Of a DNA stretch of 64,000 bases, positions 17,028 to 25,497 are shown in pieces. The stretch is from Halotia branconii CENA392 (GTDB taxonomy: Bacteria > Cyanobacteriota > Cyanobacteriia > Cyanobacteriales > Nostocaceae): NCBI RefSeq assembly GCF_029953635.1, contig NZ_CP124543.1:6170367-6234366 (forward strand), read 5' to 3'. Made by a program: the position numbers and the translations under genes. Each line of letters starts with the position of its first letter. The first letter of the stretch is position 1. Below the pieces are notes generated by a model. It searched no databases and was not told where the DNA came from. It worked only from the letters and a program-made list of their open reading frames with translations.

Positions 17028-18422
17028 TCAAACTAAAGGTAATAATATTTCAAATTCAGTACCTTTACCAACTTGCGATCGCAAATTAAATTTACCACCA
17101 TGTCTTGCAGTAATAATTCGATAACTAACCGCTAAACTGGTTTCTTTATCCGCCCGTTTCTCTACCGAAAAAGATTCTCTAATTTGTTGTTGTAACTCAT
17201 CAGATATTCCTAAACCATTATCAGCAATACAGATTGAAACCCAGCGTGAATCTGGTGCATTTGGTTTAGTCGGTTCTTGGGAAATAACTTTTGTTGTCAC
17301 CTCAATTTGTGGTTTTGTAAAAGTTTTATTAGACTCTGAATTAACTTGCTGAAGTGCAGCTTCATCAAGCAAATCATCTACAGCTTGACCGAAAATATTC
17401 ATTAATACTTGATTTAACTGACCCATAAAACAAGAAACTGGAGGCAGTTTACCATAGTTTTTGATAATTTCAATTTCTCCCTTTAAACGACTTTTAATTA
17501 ATAAAACAATATTATCTAAACAAGCATGTAAATCTACTGGTTTGGGATATATTTCATCAATATGACAGAAATTTTGTAAACTAGTGACAAGCTTTTTTAA
17601 CCTTTCAGCTCCAGTGCGGATGCTATTGAGAGATTTTGACAAATCTTGTTCTAAAAAATCAAATTCAATCTCTTGTTTTAGATTTTCAATTTCTGCTGAA
17701 CTATGAGATAAAACTTGATCGTAAGCAGCTATTAGCTTCAGCAAGTCTTGGCTGTAGTTAGAGACGTAAGTTAAATTACCCCAAATAAACCCAACTGGGT
17801 CTAAAATTTCGTGTGCTACACCATCTACCAAGCGGCCTAAACTTGCCATTTTATCATTTTGAATCATTTGGGCTTGGCTGCGTTCATAGCGCACCTGACT
17901 TTCTATTCCCTGAATTTGCCATGAAGCAAGATTCAAGTCATACATATCTAATAATCGGTAGGTATTGGCAGAGGTTTGTACTACGATTGGTTCTGCCAAA
18001 AGTTCAGGCGATCGCCTCCTCAAAGTCTGTTGCATTGCTGCCAAAATTGGTGTTGTTTCCGGCAACAACACAATCGCTGTCCGCGCATAACTGTAGAGAA
18101 CACCCAAAGTTTCTTGGGTAAATAGCTCTTTTCCACGAGGGCGAATTAAAAATTCCAGCAATCGCCGCCGCGAAATCATGCCGATGAATTGTCCCTGTTC
18201 TAGCAATATTGCTCCCGGTAGCATGGAGTATTTTTCTAAATAATGAGCAACTTCGCTGCCTGTACAACTTGTTTCCACTTCAAAGGTGTACATTGGCAGT
18301 TCTTGGAGAGTTGATTCTAAATTTAGATCGCGATCGCTACCCAAAGCCAAAAATGGCGGTGAGATAAGGAAATTAAATTCTTGTGGCACTGGCAACCCTG
18401 ATATATATCTACTGGCACGCAA
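17028..18422 (-). CDS. Sensor histidine kinase with N-terminal CBS-like region
   Basis: A 464-residue cytoplasmic kinase with no membrane segment. Residues 45-165 look like a CBS-domain pair (PGAILLEQGQFIGMISRRRLLE, then AIVLLPETTPILAAMQ). A helical linker precedes the H-box GVAHEILDPVGFI with His at about residue 204. The N-box QVLMNIFGQAVD, the G1 box DNGLGI and a final GKGTEFEILLPL complete the catalytic domain. In most cyanobacterial relatives the H-box reads HEINNPVNF, so HEILDPVGF is a diverged form that keeps His and Glu. No response regulator is adjacent (orphan kinase). Confidence 0.9.
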   Translation of the reverse strand: MRASRYISGLPVPQEFNFLISPPFLALGSDRDLNLESTLQELPMYTFEVETSCTGSEVAHYLEKYSMLPGAILLEQGQFIGMISRRRLLEFLIRPRGKELFTQETLGVLYSYARTAIVLLPETTPILAAMQQTLRRRSPELLAEPIVVQTSANTYRLLDMYDLNLASWQIQGIESQVRYERSQAQMIQNDKMASLGRLVDGVAHEILDPVGFIWGNLTYVSNYSQDLLKLIAAYDQVLSHSSAEIENLKQEIEFDFLEQDLSKSLNSIRTGAERLKKLVTSLQNFCHIDEIYPKPVDLHACLDNIVLLIKSRLKGEIEIIKNYGKLPPVSCFMGQLNQVLMNIFGQAVDDLLDEAALQQVNSESNKTFTKPQIEVTTKVISQEPTKPNAPDSRWVSICIADNGLGISDELQQQIRESFSVEKRADKETSLAVSYRIITARHGGKFNLRSQVGKGTEFEILLPLV

Positions 18423-18437
18423 TAACCTAACATTTTA

Positions 18438-18469
18438 GGGGAGAAAGAGTTTGAGCCTTATTTACTTTT
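18438..18469. repeat. 32-bp dispersed repeat, copy 1 (perfect inverted copy at 39819-39850)
   Basis: The 32 bases from GGGGAGAAAG to TTTACTTTT are exactly the reverse complement of 39819-39850. Here the copy lies in the 5' region of the histidine kinase gene. Confidence 0.92.
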
Positions 18470-18514
18470 CGTTACATAGTTTGGTTTTATTGCACCGATT
18501 GACTTAATTTCTAT

Positions 18515-18640
18515 AGGACTTACGCAAAACTAACGCAATTTCGTCATTACGAGCGATAGCGACGTAATCGCAAAAATCCTGCGATTGCTTCCCTACACTT
18601 CGTTCCGGTCGCAATGACGATTTGGGCTTGCGTAAGTCCT
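18515..18640. mobile_element. MITE-like element, copy C
   Basis: A 126-bp element bounded by AGGACTTACGCA and TGCGTAAGTCCT, with the same inner inverted pair (CGTCATTACGAG and GTCGCAATGACG) as copies B and E. The middle section differs slightly. No open reading frame. Confidence 0.9.
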
Positions 18641-18685
18641 GTTCTACTTTTACGTTGCATTCAAAACTAATCCTCAAAATAATAA

Positions 18686-18710
18686 AGGCACAGCTTATTG
18701 TGCTGTGCCT
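18686..18710 (-). terminator. Rho-independent terminator of the small exported protein gene
   Basis: A 9-bp stem AGGCACAGC / GCTGTGCCT with a 7-base loop. On the minus strand it is followed by TTTATTATTTT, a typical U-rich tail, 27 bases after the stop of the gene at 18737. Confidence 0.88.
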
Positions 18711-18736
18711 ATAAAAGTATCCATCATCCTAATTTA

Positions 18737-19009
18737 TTAAAAACCGACCGATGGTAACTTGCCTTGTAGTAATTGAGATTTAGCTTGAATGCAACTAGCG
18801 CAACTGCAACCTACTTGATCAGTTATGGGATTAGATGCTTGAGACAAATTTGGTGTTACCAATCTAGTAGTTGGCTGCGTAGATACTATCGTAATCATTG
18901 GCATACTAGTTACAGACTTGAAACTAGATGCTTTTGCCGGATTAGCGATTAGTAGTATAGATGAGAGAATGATAGGACAAGCAAGTAAGATTAATTTGAC
19001 TATGTTCAT
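18737..19009 (-). CDS. Small exported protein with C-terminal Cys cluster, unknown function
   Basis: A 90-residue protein starting at ATG 19007-19009, with a clear signal peptide (hydrophobic ILLACPIILSSILLIA, then NPAKAS). The mature part is Ser/Thr-rich and ends with CSCASCIQAKSQLLQG, where three cysteines fall in a C-x-C-x2-C arrangement that could bind metal or form disulfides. A longer in-frame start at 19069 would bury the signal peptide and is less likely. The dedicated terminator downstream supports its being a real gene. I do not recognise the family. Confidence 0.7.
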   Translation of the reverse strand: MNIVKLILLACPIILSSILLIANPAKASSFKSVTSMPMITIVSTQPTTRLVTPNLSQASNPITDQVGCSCASCIQAKSQLLQGKLPSVGF

Positions 19010-19110
19010 AATTAACACTATAAGTGGTATTATTGATACAGCATACTCAATTTTGTAGCTGACCTTCAACCTTAATTATGAAGTGTTAATTAAGTATGCT
19101 CCAAACATTG

Positions 19111-20151
19111 TCAACATAAAACTTTTGACCAAATTAATAACTCACCTTTCTCGCCGCCTGCGGCCAGCAAATCGCCTTGGGGATGCCAAGCTAGGCTAGA
19201 AAACCCTGCTGAAACACCTGTAAGAATTTGCGATACTTGCTTGGCTTGCTTCCATAAACACAACCAGCCATCAGCAGCAGCAGAAGCGAGAAGAAAGCTT
19301 TCGGGTGCAAAAGCGATCGCACAAATTACATCCACATGATTAGTTAAAACTTGCGCTTCCCAACCTAAAGAGTCATCCTCTAACTTTTCCCAGACTACAA
19401 TACCTTCAACGCTAGAAGAAGCTAGCAAAGGCGCGCCTAATTCGGTGGTCGCTTCTGACCATGCTAGTTGACGAATTTTTCCCGGAAAACCACGCATTAC
19501 CCAGGGATCGGGGTTGTTCCATTCTAAAACGGTGACGCTGCGATCCATGTTGCCAGAAGCTAAGAATTTGCCATCCGGCGACCAAGCCATCGCAACACTG
19601 ACAGTAGTCATATCTAGGTTATATGGTTCTTCATCCCAGTTTTGACTGTGCCAAATCTTCACTCCTTTATAACCACTAATAGCTAAATATTGTCCATCTC
19701 TGCGCCAATCAATACCCAATACAGATGAGTTGTCGAAATTCAGCGTTACAACAATCTCACGAGTATCGGCATCCCAGACTTGGACATAACGCCCCAAACT
19801 AAAAGCTAGTTGGTTACTAGTGTGATTCCAAGCTAGTTGATCTACCCATGCTGGGGCATTTTCTAAAGTGGCAATTAATTTCGTTTCCTGCCAGATTTTG
19901 ACTTGGCCATCTTGACCACCAACAGCTAAAAATTTGCCATCTGGGGAAAAAGCGAGACAGTCTACTGATTTACCGTTAGCAGTTTGTAAGGTTTTTAGGT
20001 TGCCATCATTCCATAATACAACTTCCCCAGCGGCGGAGGTTGCTCCTAAGATTGTATCTTGTGGCGACCAAGCGATCGCCGTTACGTAATCTGCAAGCAT
20101 CCCCGAACAGTGCTCTTCAAATTCCTGAGATTGGCTAGTTGTGGAGTTCAT
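19111..20151 (-). CDS. WD40 repeat protein (beta propeller)
   Basis: A 346-residue protein made almost wholly of WD40 blades: recurrent AWSPQD/AFSPDG/AWSPDG turns and endings such as VVLWN, VKIWQE, VQVWDA, VKIWHS, WLCLWK and LLIWSK, giving about seven blades and thus a full propeller. It likely acts as a protein interaction scaffold in the cytoplasm. I chose ATG 20149-20151 (MNSTTSQ) because the more upstream start at 20175 falls in low-complexity GGGCAT repeat DNA. It follows the CobW-type GTPase gene by about 90 bases on the same strand, so co-transcription is possible. Confidence 0.9.
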   Translation of the reverse strand: MNSTTSQSQEFEEHCSGMLADYVTAIAWSPQDTILGATSAAGEVVLWNDGNLKTLQTANGKSVDCLAFSPDGKFLAVGGQDGQVKIWQETKLIATLENAPAWVDQLAWNHTSNQLAFSLGRYVQVWDADTREIVVTLNFDNSSVLGIDWRRDGQYLAISGYKGVKIWHSQNWDEEPYNLDMTTVSVAMAWSPDGKFLASGNMDRSVTVLEWNNPDPWVMRGFPGKIRQLAWSEATTELGAPLLASSSVEGIVVWEKLEDDSLGWEAQVLTNHVDVICAIAFAPESFLLASAAADGWLCLWKQAKQVSQILTGVSAGFSSLAWHPQGDLLAAGGEKGELLIWSKVLC

Positions 20152-20160
20152 ATTCTCAAT

Positions 20161-20241
20161 TGGGGCATGGGGCATTGGGCATGGGGCATTGGGAATAGGG
20201 ATTATTTGTTACTGTTCCCTGTTCCCTGTTCCCTGTTCCCT
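20161..20241. repeat. Low-complexity tandem heptamers (GGGCATT/GGGCATG and GTTCCCT)
   Basis: Degenerate GGGCATT/GGGCATG units (20163-20192) followed by four perfect copies of GTTCCCT (20214-20241). They fill the short gap between two minus-strand genes. Confidence 0.85.
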
Positions 20242-20243
20242 CT

Positions 20244-21215
20244 TTATGCTAGACAGGCGAGAAAATCTTGCTTGAGTTGGGCTTCATTCAGGTTACGACC
20301 GATGAAAACCAATTCGTTTTTAGGGGTTTCGGTTGGTTTCCAGGGGCGGTCAGGTCTGCCATCAAATATCATGTGTACGCCTTGGAAGACAAATCGATTA
20401 TCTTCTCCAGCAAGATTTAATATACCTTTCATCCGAAAAATATCCGGGCCTTGGGTACGCAATAATTCAGACAGCCAAGTGTGTAATTTTTCTCCATCAA
20501 CTGCCCCTGGTTCTACCAAAGCTATAGAAAATACACTTTCATCGTGTACGTGAGCATCTTCGCCTAAGAAATTTGGATCAATTTCTAAAGCGCGATCTAA
20601 ATCGAATGCTTTTACACCCAAAAGTGCATCCATTTCTAATTCGGAGTTGTGGGTACGGTAAATCTTAGCCATCGCATTCATTGACCGAATCCGCTTTTCC
20701 AATTCATCTAATTCTGCTGGAGCTACTAAATCAGTTTTATTAAGTAAAATGACATCAGCAAAAGCAATTTGCTCTTGTGCTTCGTCTGCATCCCAATGTT
20801 GCCAGATATGTTTGGCATCTACAACTGTGACTACCGCATCTAAAGCTAACTGTCCTTGCAAATCTTCATCAACAAAAAATGTCTGAATTACTGGTGCAGG
20901 ATCGGCTAGTCCAGTAGTTTCAATTACTAAATGGTCAAACTTATCACGCCGCTTCATTAAGTTACCAATGATGCGAATTAAGTCACCACGCACTGTACAA
21001 CAAATGCAGCCGTTGTTCATTTCAAAAATTTCTTCATCTGCATCAATAACCAATTGATTATCAATGCCCACTTCCCCAAATTCATTGACAATCACAGCAA
21101 CTTTCTTGCCGTGTTCGTAGGTGAGGATGTGATTGAGTAGAGTTGTTTTTCCTGCTCCCAAATAGCCAGTTAGAACAGTAACGGGAACTGAATTTGTAAT
21201 TACGTCAGCCACCAT
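20244..21215 (-). CDS. CobW/COG0523 family GTP-binding protein, putative metal chaperone
   Basis: A 323-residue P-loop GTPase. It has Walker A GYLGAGKTTLLNH near residue 18, the metal-binding GCICC motif at about residue 70, a Walker B-like LVIETTGLADP, and a guanine specificity motif NKTD at about residue 160. A C-terminal CobW_C domain (VHMIFDGRPDRPW) follows. COG0523 proteins deliver zinc, cobalt or other metals to client enzymes; the metal cannot be told here, and I see no Zur-like box that I can support. It is upstream of the WD40 gene on the same strand. Confidence 0.92.
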   Translation of the reverse strand: MVADVITNSVPVTVLTGYLGAGKTTLLNHILTYEHGKKVAVIVNEFGEVGIDNQLVIDADEEIFEMNNGCICCTVRGDLIRIIGNLMKRRDKFDHLVIETTGLADPAPVIQTFFVDEDLQGQLALDAVVTVVDAKHIWQHWDADEAQEQIAFADVILLNKTDLVAPAELDELEKRIRSMNAMAKIYRTHNSELEMDALLGVKAFDLDRALEIDPNFLGEDAHVHDESVFSIALVEPGAVDGEKLHTWLSELLRTQGPDIFRMKGILNLAGEDNRFVFQGVHMIFDGRPDRPWKPTETPKNELVFIGRNLNEAQLKQDFLACLA

Positions 21216-21394
21216 ACTCTAAATTCCCCTTGTCTCACCTTATGGATAATCAATATCACTTATAATAAGTCTTTTTATTTTTTTGTGCGAATTTGACTTT
21301 AGCTCAGTTTTAGTTAGAAATACTTCTTTAAAGATGAGCGTGGTTGACAATTAGTGGTGGGTACAAGCCCCCACTAATTGTCTTTAATTTTTAA

Positions 21395-21446
21395 TTTTGC
21401 GGAAAGTGGGCGGTGTCGGTTTCCGTCCCGCCCAACTTTCCAAGAC
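21395..21446. repeat. 52-bp palindromic repeat, copy 1 (perfect inverted copy at 57352-57403)
   Basis: All 52 bases are the reverse complement of 57352-57403. The repeat itself is an imperfect palindrome, with arms GGAAAGTGGGCGG and CCGCCCAACTTTCC, and could form a strong hairpin. It lies 13 bases beyond the stop of the glycosyltransferase gene. Confidence 0.95.
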
Positions 21447-21459
21447 GAATTTTTAATTT

Positions 21460-22716
21460 TTAATTGGTTTGACTTCCTGGCACGGTTGATAAACTGTTAG
21501 GCAGAGACTCAGATTTGTAAACTGAACGGTGTAAGGTTTTGCGCTGAGCTAATTCTTTACCTTTACGGCCAAGTTGTTTACGCAATTGTTGGTCTTTGCA
21601 CAGTCTTTTAAAAGCTTGAAAAACTTCATAGCCAGATTTGGGATTGACTAAGATACCATTCTCCTCATGACGCACTATATCAATAATTGAACATAGACGA
21701 GAGGCAATTATAGGCTTACCAAAGTAACTTGCTTCTAAGTAAACGACACCAAAACCTTGTACATTCCTAGCTTTGAGATCTAACACAGTCAACATGGCAA
21801 ATATATCACAAGCCGCATAGTAAGCTGCTAATTCGCGATCGCGTACATATCCAGCAAAGTGTACTCGCTTGTCTACTCGTAAGCGATGAGCCAAAGACTT
21901 GAGTTCAGATTCCGCTGAACCTTGACCACAAATTATATAGTGGACATCTACCCCAATAGTTAGCAAGAGGGGTAAATTCTCAATTACGCGATCAAAGCTT
22001 TTATGCTTGACTAAGCGTCCTACTGATAGAATGACTACAGCTGTTTGGGGAATGTTGTAGACTTGACGTAGGCGATCGCGCAAATCATCTAAATAGTTTT
22101 GATTTGTAACCGCACCAAATTTTTCCGGTCTGACTACAGGATTAATGATGTGAGTAGGAGTTGGAAAGCGGAAAGTATGTCTGAGATAATCTTGTGTACC
22201 AGAATTGTTACAAACAATCCCTTCGGCTCGTGTCAACGTCAATTTAAATAGCAACCGCCATAAGGGATTATGTGAAGCACTGAGAATATCGTTGCCATGC
22301 AAGTAAATAAAAAAGCGTATAGGTAAGATATAGCTCAATAATAACAACGCTGGAAACTCGTAGCCGTGACCCCATTCAATATAACGATAGTGATAGCGAA
22401 AATAAAGTTTGATAGCTAGTGCAAATGAACAGACCAGATTGACAAAAGGCGTAAGAAAATTCCCCATCAAACGACCTAGCCAGTATCTAGGGTTAAGCCA
22501 ACGATAAATCGGAAACTGTTGAGCTTGATCAAATATTTTGTCACCTGCACAACCAGCAGCCAGAACAATTACTCGCTCTGGATCTTGAAGACAACGATTA
22601 TAGAGATATTCTCCAATTACAGCCTCTTTTGGTAAGAAAAAACGGGATATAACTAAAATATCCGGGGATGCAGCTTGGTCTCTAATACTTGTTGCCAGTT
22701 GTGAGATCTGTTCCAT
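21460..22716 (-). CDS. Glycosyltransferase family 4 protein
   Basis: A 418-residue GT-B fold glycosyltransferase. The C-terminal half has the family signature VGRLVKHKSFDRVIE (about residue 235), YIICGQGSAESELK, and the donor-binding EASYFGKPIIASRLCSI with the ExxxxxxxE-like spacing to the Glu in RHEENGILV. The N-terminal half has two hydrophobic helices (about residues 85-150) that may associate with the membrane. It probably transfers a sugar to a lipid or polysaccharide. The gene stands alone, so the product is unknown. The last 20 residues are Ser/Leu-rich and not conserved in appearance. Confidence 0.88.
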   Translation of the reverse strand: MEQISQLATSIRDQAASPDILVISRFFLPKEAVIGEYLYNRCLQDPERVIVLAAGCAGDKIFDQAQQFPIYRWLNPRYWLGRLMGNFLTPFVNLVCSFALAIKLYFRYHYRYIEWGHGYEFPALLLLSYILPIRFFIYLHGNDILSASHNPLWRLLFKLTLTRAEGIVCNNSGTQDYLRHTFRFPTPTHIINPVVRPEKFGAVTNQNYLDDLRDRLRQVYNIPQTAVVILSVGRLVKHKSFDRVIENLPLLLTIGVDVHYIICGQGSAESELKSLAHRLRVDKRVHFAGYVRDRELAAYYAACDIFAMLTVLDLKARNVQGFGVVYLEASYFGKPIIASRLCSIIDIVRHEENGILVNPKSGYEVFQAFKRLCKDQQLRKQLGRKGKELAQRKTLHRSVYKSESLPNSLSTVPGSQTN

Positions 22717-23230
22717 GTTAATTTTTATAAATTTAATTCCAATAATTTGTAATTGTTCATACTGAAATTCAGATCAGGCAATGAAATGTCAGTTAATTTT
22801 CAGTAATCTTCATTACTTACTCTCCCGTATTTTATTTCTGCCAAAGTTCTCTATCTGTCTTAACATAGCTATTGCTCAAACTTTAGACTTAACCAAATTT
22901 TATTTAAGAGCTTGCAGCTTATGTATCTAATTTTCTCTTCTTTAACAAAGTTGTTGGCTACGTTGTAAAAATCAGGATTTTATATACTTTTTGTCAAAAT
23001 AATTTACAATCCGTAATTAATTAATACCATTTCACGCAATTACTGATACAAATTACTTTTTTTACTTCCTCTGCCTCCCCTGGTCACTGAGCGTCCTTCG
23101 ACTCCTTTCGATTGCTCCCTTCGGCTACTTCGACTACGCGGTAGTTGAGCGCAGTCGAAACTCAGTACAAATGCGCTCAGGATAAATTTAAGGCGATTTG
23201 CTCAGAAACCATAGTTGAAGTAAGCCGATT
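22717..23230. other. Intergenic region with composite dispersed repeats
   Basis: AT-rich DNA without genes. From 23024 it contains ATACCATTTCACG...TGATACAAATTAC, a segment matching in reverse complement the right part of the element at 60999-61178. It is followed by a CTTCGACTACGC/TTGAGCGCAGTCGAA inverted-repeat cluster to about 23180. The repeat abuts the transposase remnant. Confidence 0.75.
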
Positions 23231-23645
23231 TTGAGAGAAATTTTATTAGCATCTCAAATAGAAGAAGCATCAGTAGATAGTCAAAAATCTCACGAATTGC
23301 AGCGAATGCTGTCCGAATACGAATTAATTATTGATAGTGCAAAACAAGCTATAGCAAGACCTGTAGACTATCAAGAACAAAAAAGATATTACTCTGGTAA
23401 TAAAAAAATGCGTACTCTAAAAAACCAGTTTATTATCTTACCTAGTGGTGAAGATATTGTAGATATCTGGGTGAGAATGTTGGGAAAAACAAGTGATATT
23501 AATTTGTTTCGAGTTACTCAAAACAAATTTGCTGACTCACAAAGGTTAATTGGCGATAAGGCCTATATTTGGAGATGATGCCATTACCACACCTCATAAG
23601 AAACGAAAGAATACAGAAATTTCGGAATTACAACAACAATCGTAG
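23231..23645 (+). pseudogene. Transposase remnant (IS5/DDE_Tnp_4-like), truncated and frameshifted
   Basis: The first frame gives about 115 residues (QKRYYSGNKKMRTLKNQF, LPSGEDIVDIWVRMLGKTSD, GDKAYIW), which I recognise as the C-terminal catalytic half of a cyanobacterial IS5-group transposase. An in-frame stop just upstream removes the N-terminal half. At about 23566-23571 the frame shifts by one base, and similarity continues as GDDAITTPHKKRKNTEISELQQQ to a TAG at 23643-23645. It is therefore doubly broken and inactive. No terminal repeats identified. Confidence 0.85.
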
Positions 23646-23896
23646 AGTAAGATAGCGATCGCCTATTCAAGTTGAATTGCTCAAACCCATTCACAGTAAG
23701 CATTTACGTTTTGCGGATCAGTCTATTTGATCTAAAAATTGATCTATGGGAGAAAGGAGCAGAGGCTTCCACGGTTTTAAGCTAATTCTGCCAGAATTGC
23801 TGACTCGCATTTTTCAGCTTCAGCCTTGGAATCTACAGAACCCTGCCAAAAGCGAGGTTTCACCTTTACAAGCGTGCCATTCCCCCAATCAATCCT

Positions 23897-24316
23897 TTAC
23901 TTACCAGCAACCATTGCCGGCATCAAGACTGCATCAATAACATGAATTACGCCATTATCAGCGATAATGTCTGTTTTTAAGACATTGGCATCATTCACTT
24001 TAACACCACCATCAGTAGACTCGATCGCCACAATTGATCCTTCTAGGGTCTCGGCTTCTTCAATTTGCTTTAAATCTTCAGATCTGACATCACCAAAAGC
24101 AACATGATACATCAATATCTTTTTCAGCTTGGGGATGTCTTGCAGTAGAGAATCTAAAGTTCCCTGTGGTAGTTGAGCAAAAGCTTCATCAGTAGGTGCA
24201 AAAACTGTTAGAGAATCAGGACTTTTGAGAGTTTCTACAAGTTTCGCCGCTTTAGCAGCTTCTATGAGTGTATTGAAATTTCCTGCCTTGGCAGCAGTTT
24301 CCACTATATCAGCCAT
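23897..24316 (-). CDS. Fasciclin (FAS1) domain protein
   Basis: A 139-residue single FAS1 domain. The conserved blocks are FAPTDEAFAQLP (H1 region, about residues 40-51), ILMYHVAFGD (H2, about 68-77) and NGVIHVIDAVLMP at the end. It has no signal peptide, starting directly MADIVETAAKAGNFNTL, so this copy appears cytoplasmic, as in many cyanobacteria. FAS1 proteins usually mediate adhesion; the role inside cyanobacterial cells is unclear. Single gene. Confidence 0.93.
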   Translation of the reverse strand: MADIVETAAKAGNFNTLIEAAKAAKLVETLKSPDSLTVFAPTDEAFAQLPQGTLDSLLQDIPKLKKILMYHVAFGDVRSEDLKQIEEAETLEGSIVAIESTDGGVKVNDANVLKTDIIADNGVIHVIDAVLMPAMVAGK

Positions 24317-24501
24317 GTGATTAGGTTAATTTATTAACTTACGGTTACAACACACTTATAAAATGATCACGAGTTTCTAGCCTCTATCAAGAGAATGAAG
24401 GGATGGAATTTCCCGCCGCTTTCAATGAAGAATCCCCAAAATTAGTAAGTGAGAGAAAGCGAAACTTACTCAGTTCGGGGAGTGTCAATTTTTGATATCT
24501 C

Positions 24502-25242
24502 TTAATTTGTTGCACTTTTAGCCCAAGCTGGATGGGATAGTAAAGAAGCAAAGACTCGAACCCCTCGCAATTGATTAGAGAGGGGTAAGTGACCTCTAGG
24601 CGCACTTAAATCCCAAGTAAACCCGTTAGGGTAACGCGTCCAGTTGTTACCGTTTTTCCAGCCAATTTTCGGCCAGAAACTATCCCAGTTTTTTCCTAAA
24701 CTCAACCAAATTTCTCGTTGCACCGAAAAGCCAAATTTGCCCTCAGAGTGAACTAGCCACAAATAATTAATGGTTTGCAAGTCAACAGCAGGGGCATTTT
24801 CTACCTCAGTGAAATATAACCATTTTCTTTGGACAGCCGTTGGCCCTGCGAGTTCGCACATTTTCTGTATCGTAACGCGATCGGCTGCTTGGAAGTCTTG
24901 AGCAGCAAGTAGTTGTTGCAAAGGATTGTAATTAATCCCGCACTCTGATTTTAGAGGTACAATTCCCTCAGGAAAACAGGAAAGCAAAAATTCCTTGGCT
25001 GGGAGTGCATCAGAGTTATAGAGGACTTGGTAGGCTTTGCCATCAATCCAAGTTGCTGGGTTGTCACGACGTTTCAGCAAAAATTCCATCAATACGCTTA
25101 ATCCCTCATTACCCAAATCAGCTAACTGTGGGATTATTTGCTGTTGGACTTGAAGAGACCCAGCAATTAACGTTTGTCGGAGAGAGTCGGTGTCATTAGC
25201 AGGGCCTGATAAAATCATTGGGTCTGTCATGCCATTACTCAT
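24502..25242 (-). CDS. gun4: GUN4, regulator of magnesium chelatase
   Basis: About 246 residues. The N-terminal 85 residues form an ARM/HEAT-like helical bundle (IPQLADLGNEGLSVLMEFLLKR) as in cyanobacterial GUN4. The C-terminal GUN4 core has LLAAQDFQAADRVTIQKMCELAG, RKWLYFTEVEN, GKFGFSVQREIWL and FTWDLSAPRGHLPLSNQLRG. GUN4 binds porphyrins and stimulates Mg-chelatase in chlorophyll synthesis. Start choice is uncertain: ATG 25240-25242 (MSNGMTDPM) or ATG 25228-25230 (MTDPMILSG) fit better than the farther upstream start at 25299, whose extension is not family-like. Confidence 0.93.
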   Translation of the reverse strand: MSNGMTDPMILSGPANDTDSLRQTLIAGSLQVQQQIIPQLADLGNEGLSVLMEFLLKRRDNPATWIDGKAYQVLYNSDALPAKEFLLSCFPEGIVPLKSECGINYNPLQQLLAAQDFQAADRVTIQKMCELAGPTAVQRKWLYFTEVENAPAVDLQTINYLWLVHSEGKFGFSVQREIWLSLGKNWDSFWPKIGWKNGNNWTRYPNGFTWDLSAPRGHLPLSNQLRGVRVFASLLSHPAWAKSATN

Positions 25243-25497
25243 GTTAGCGGTCAGCAGTAAAAAGCGATCGCCTATCGGGTGTTCTCGAAAGTGAAGCACT
25301 GATAGCGAAGAGTAGTTTACTATTTTTGATCGTACAAAATTGCGACAATTTCACCTGAATCCCTAAATGCTGTACAAGAGAAATAGGGGGAAAATCTGCG
25401 CCTGATAAATTCGTCAACAAAGAACACAGTAAAATTTGCAAGCCTAAAACAGCAGAATTTTTTGACTTGCGGCATCTTAATTAGGAGTGTGTGAAGT

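Noticed and set aside
20059-20553. 164-codon plus-strand frame over the WD40 and CobW genes
   Set aside because: It crosses low-complexity heptamers and two real minus-strand genes; not a gene.
25243-25497. NtcA-binding site upstream of icd
   Set aside because: icd is NtcA-controlled in some cyanobacteria, but no GTA-N8-TAC motif with a proper -10 box could be found here.
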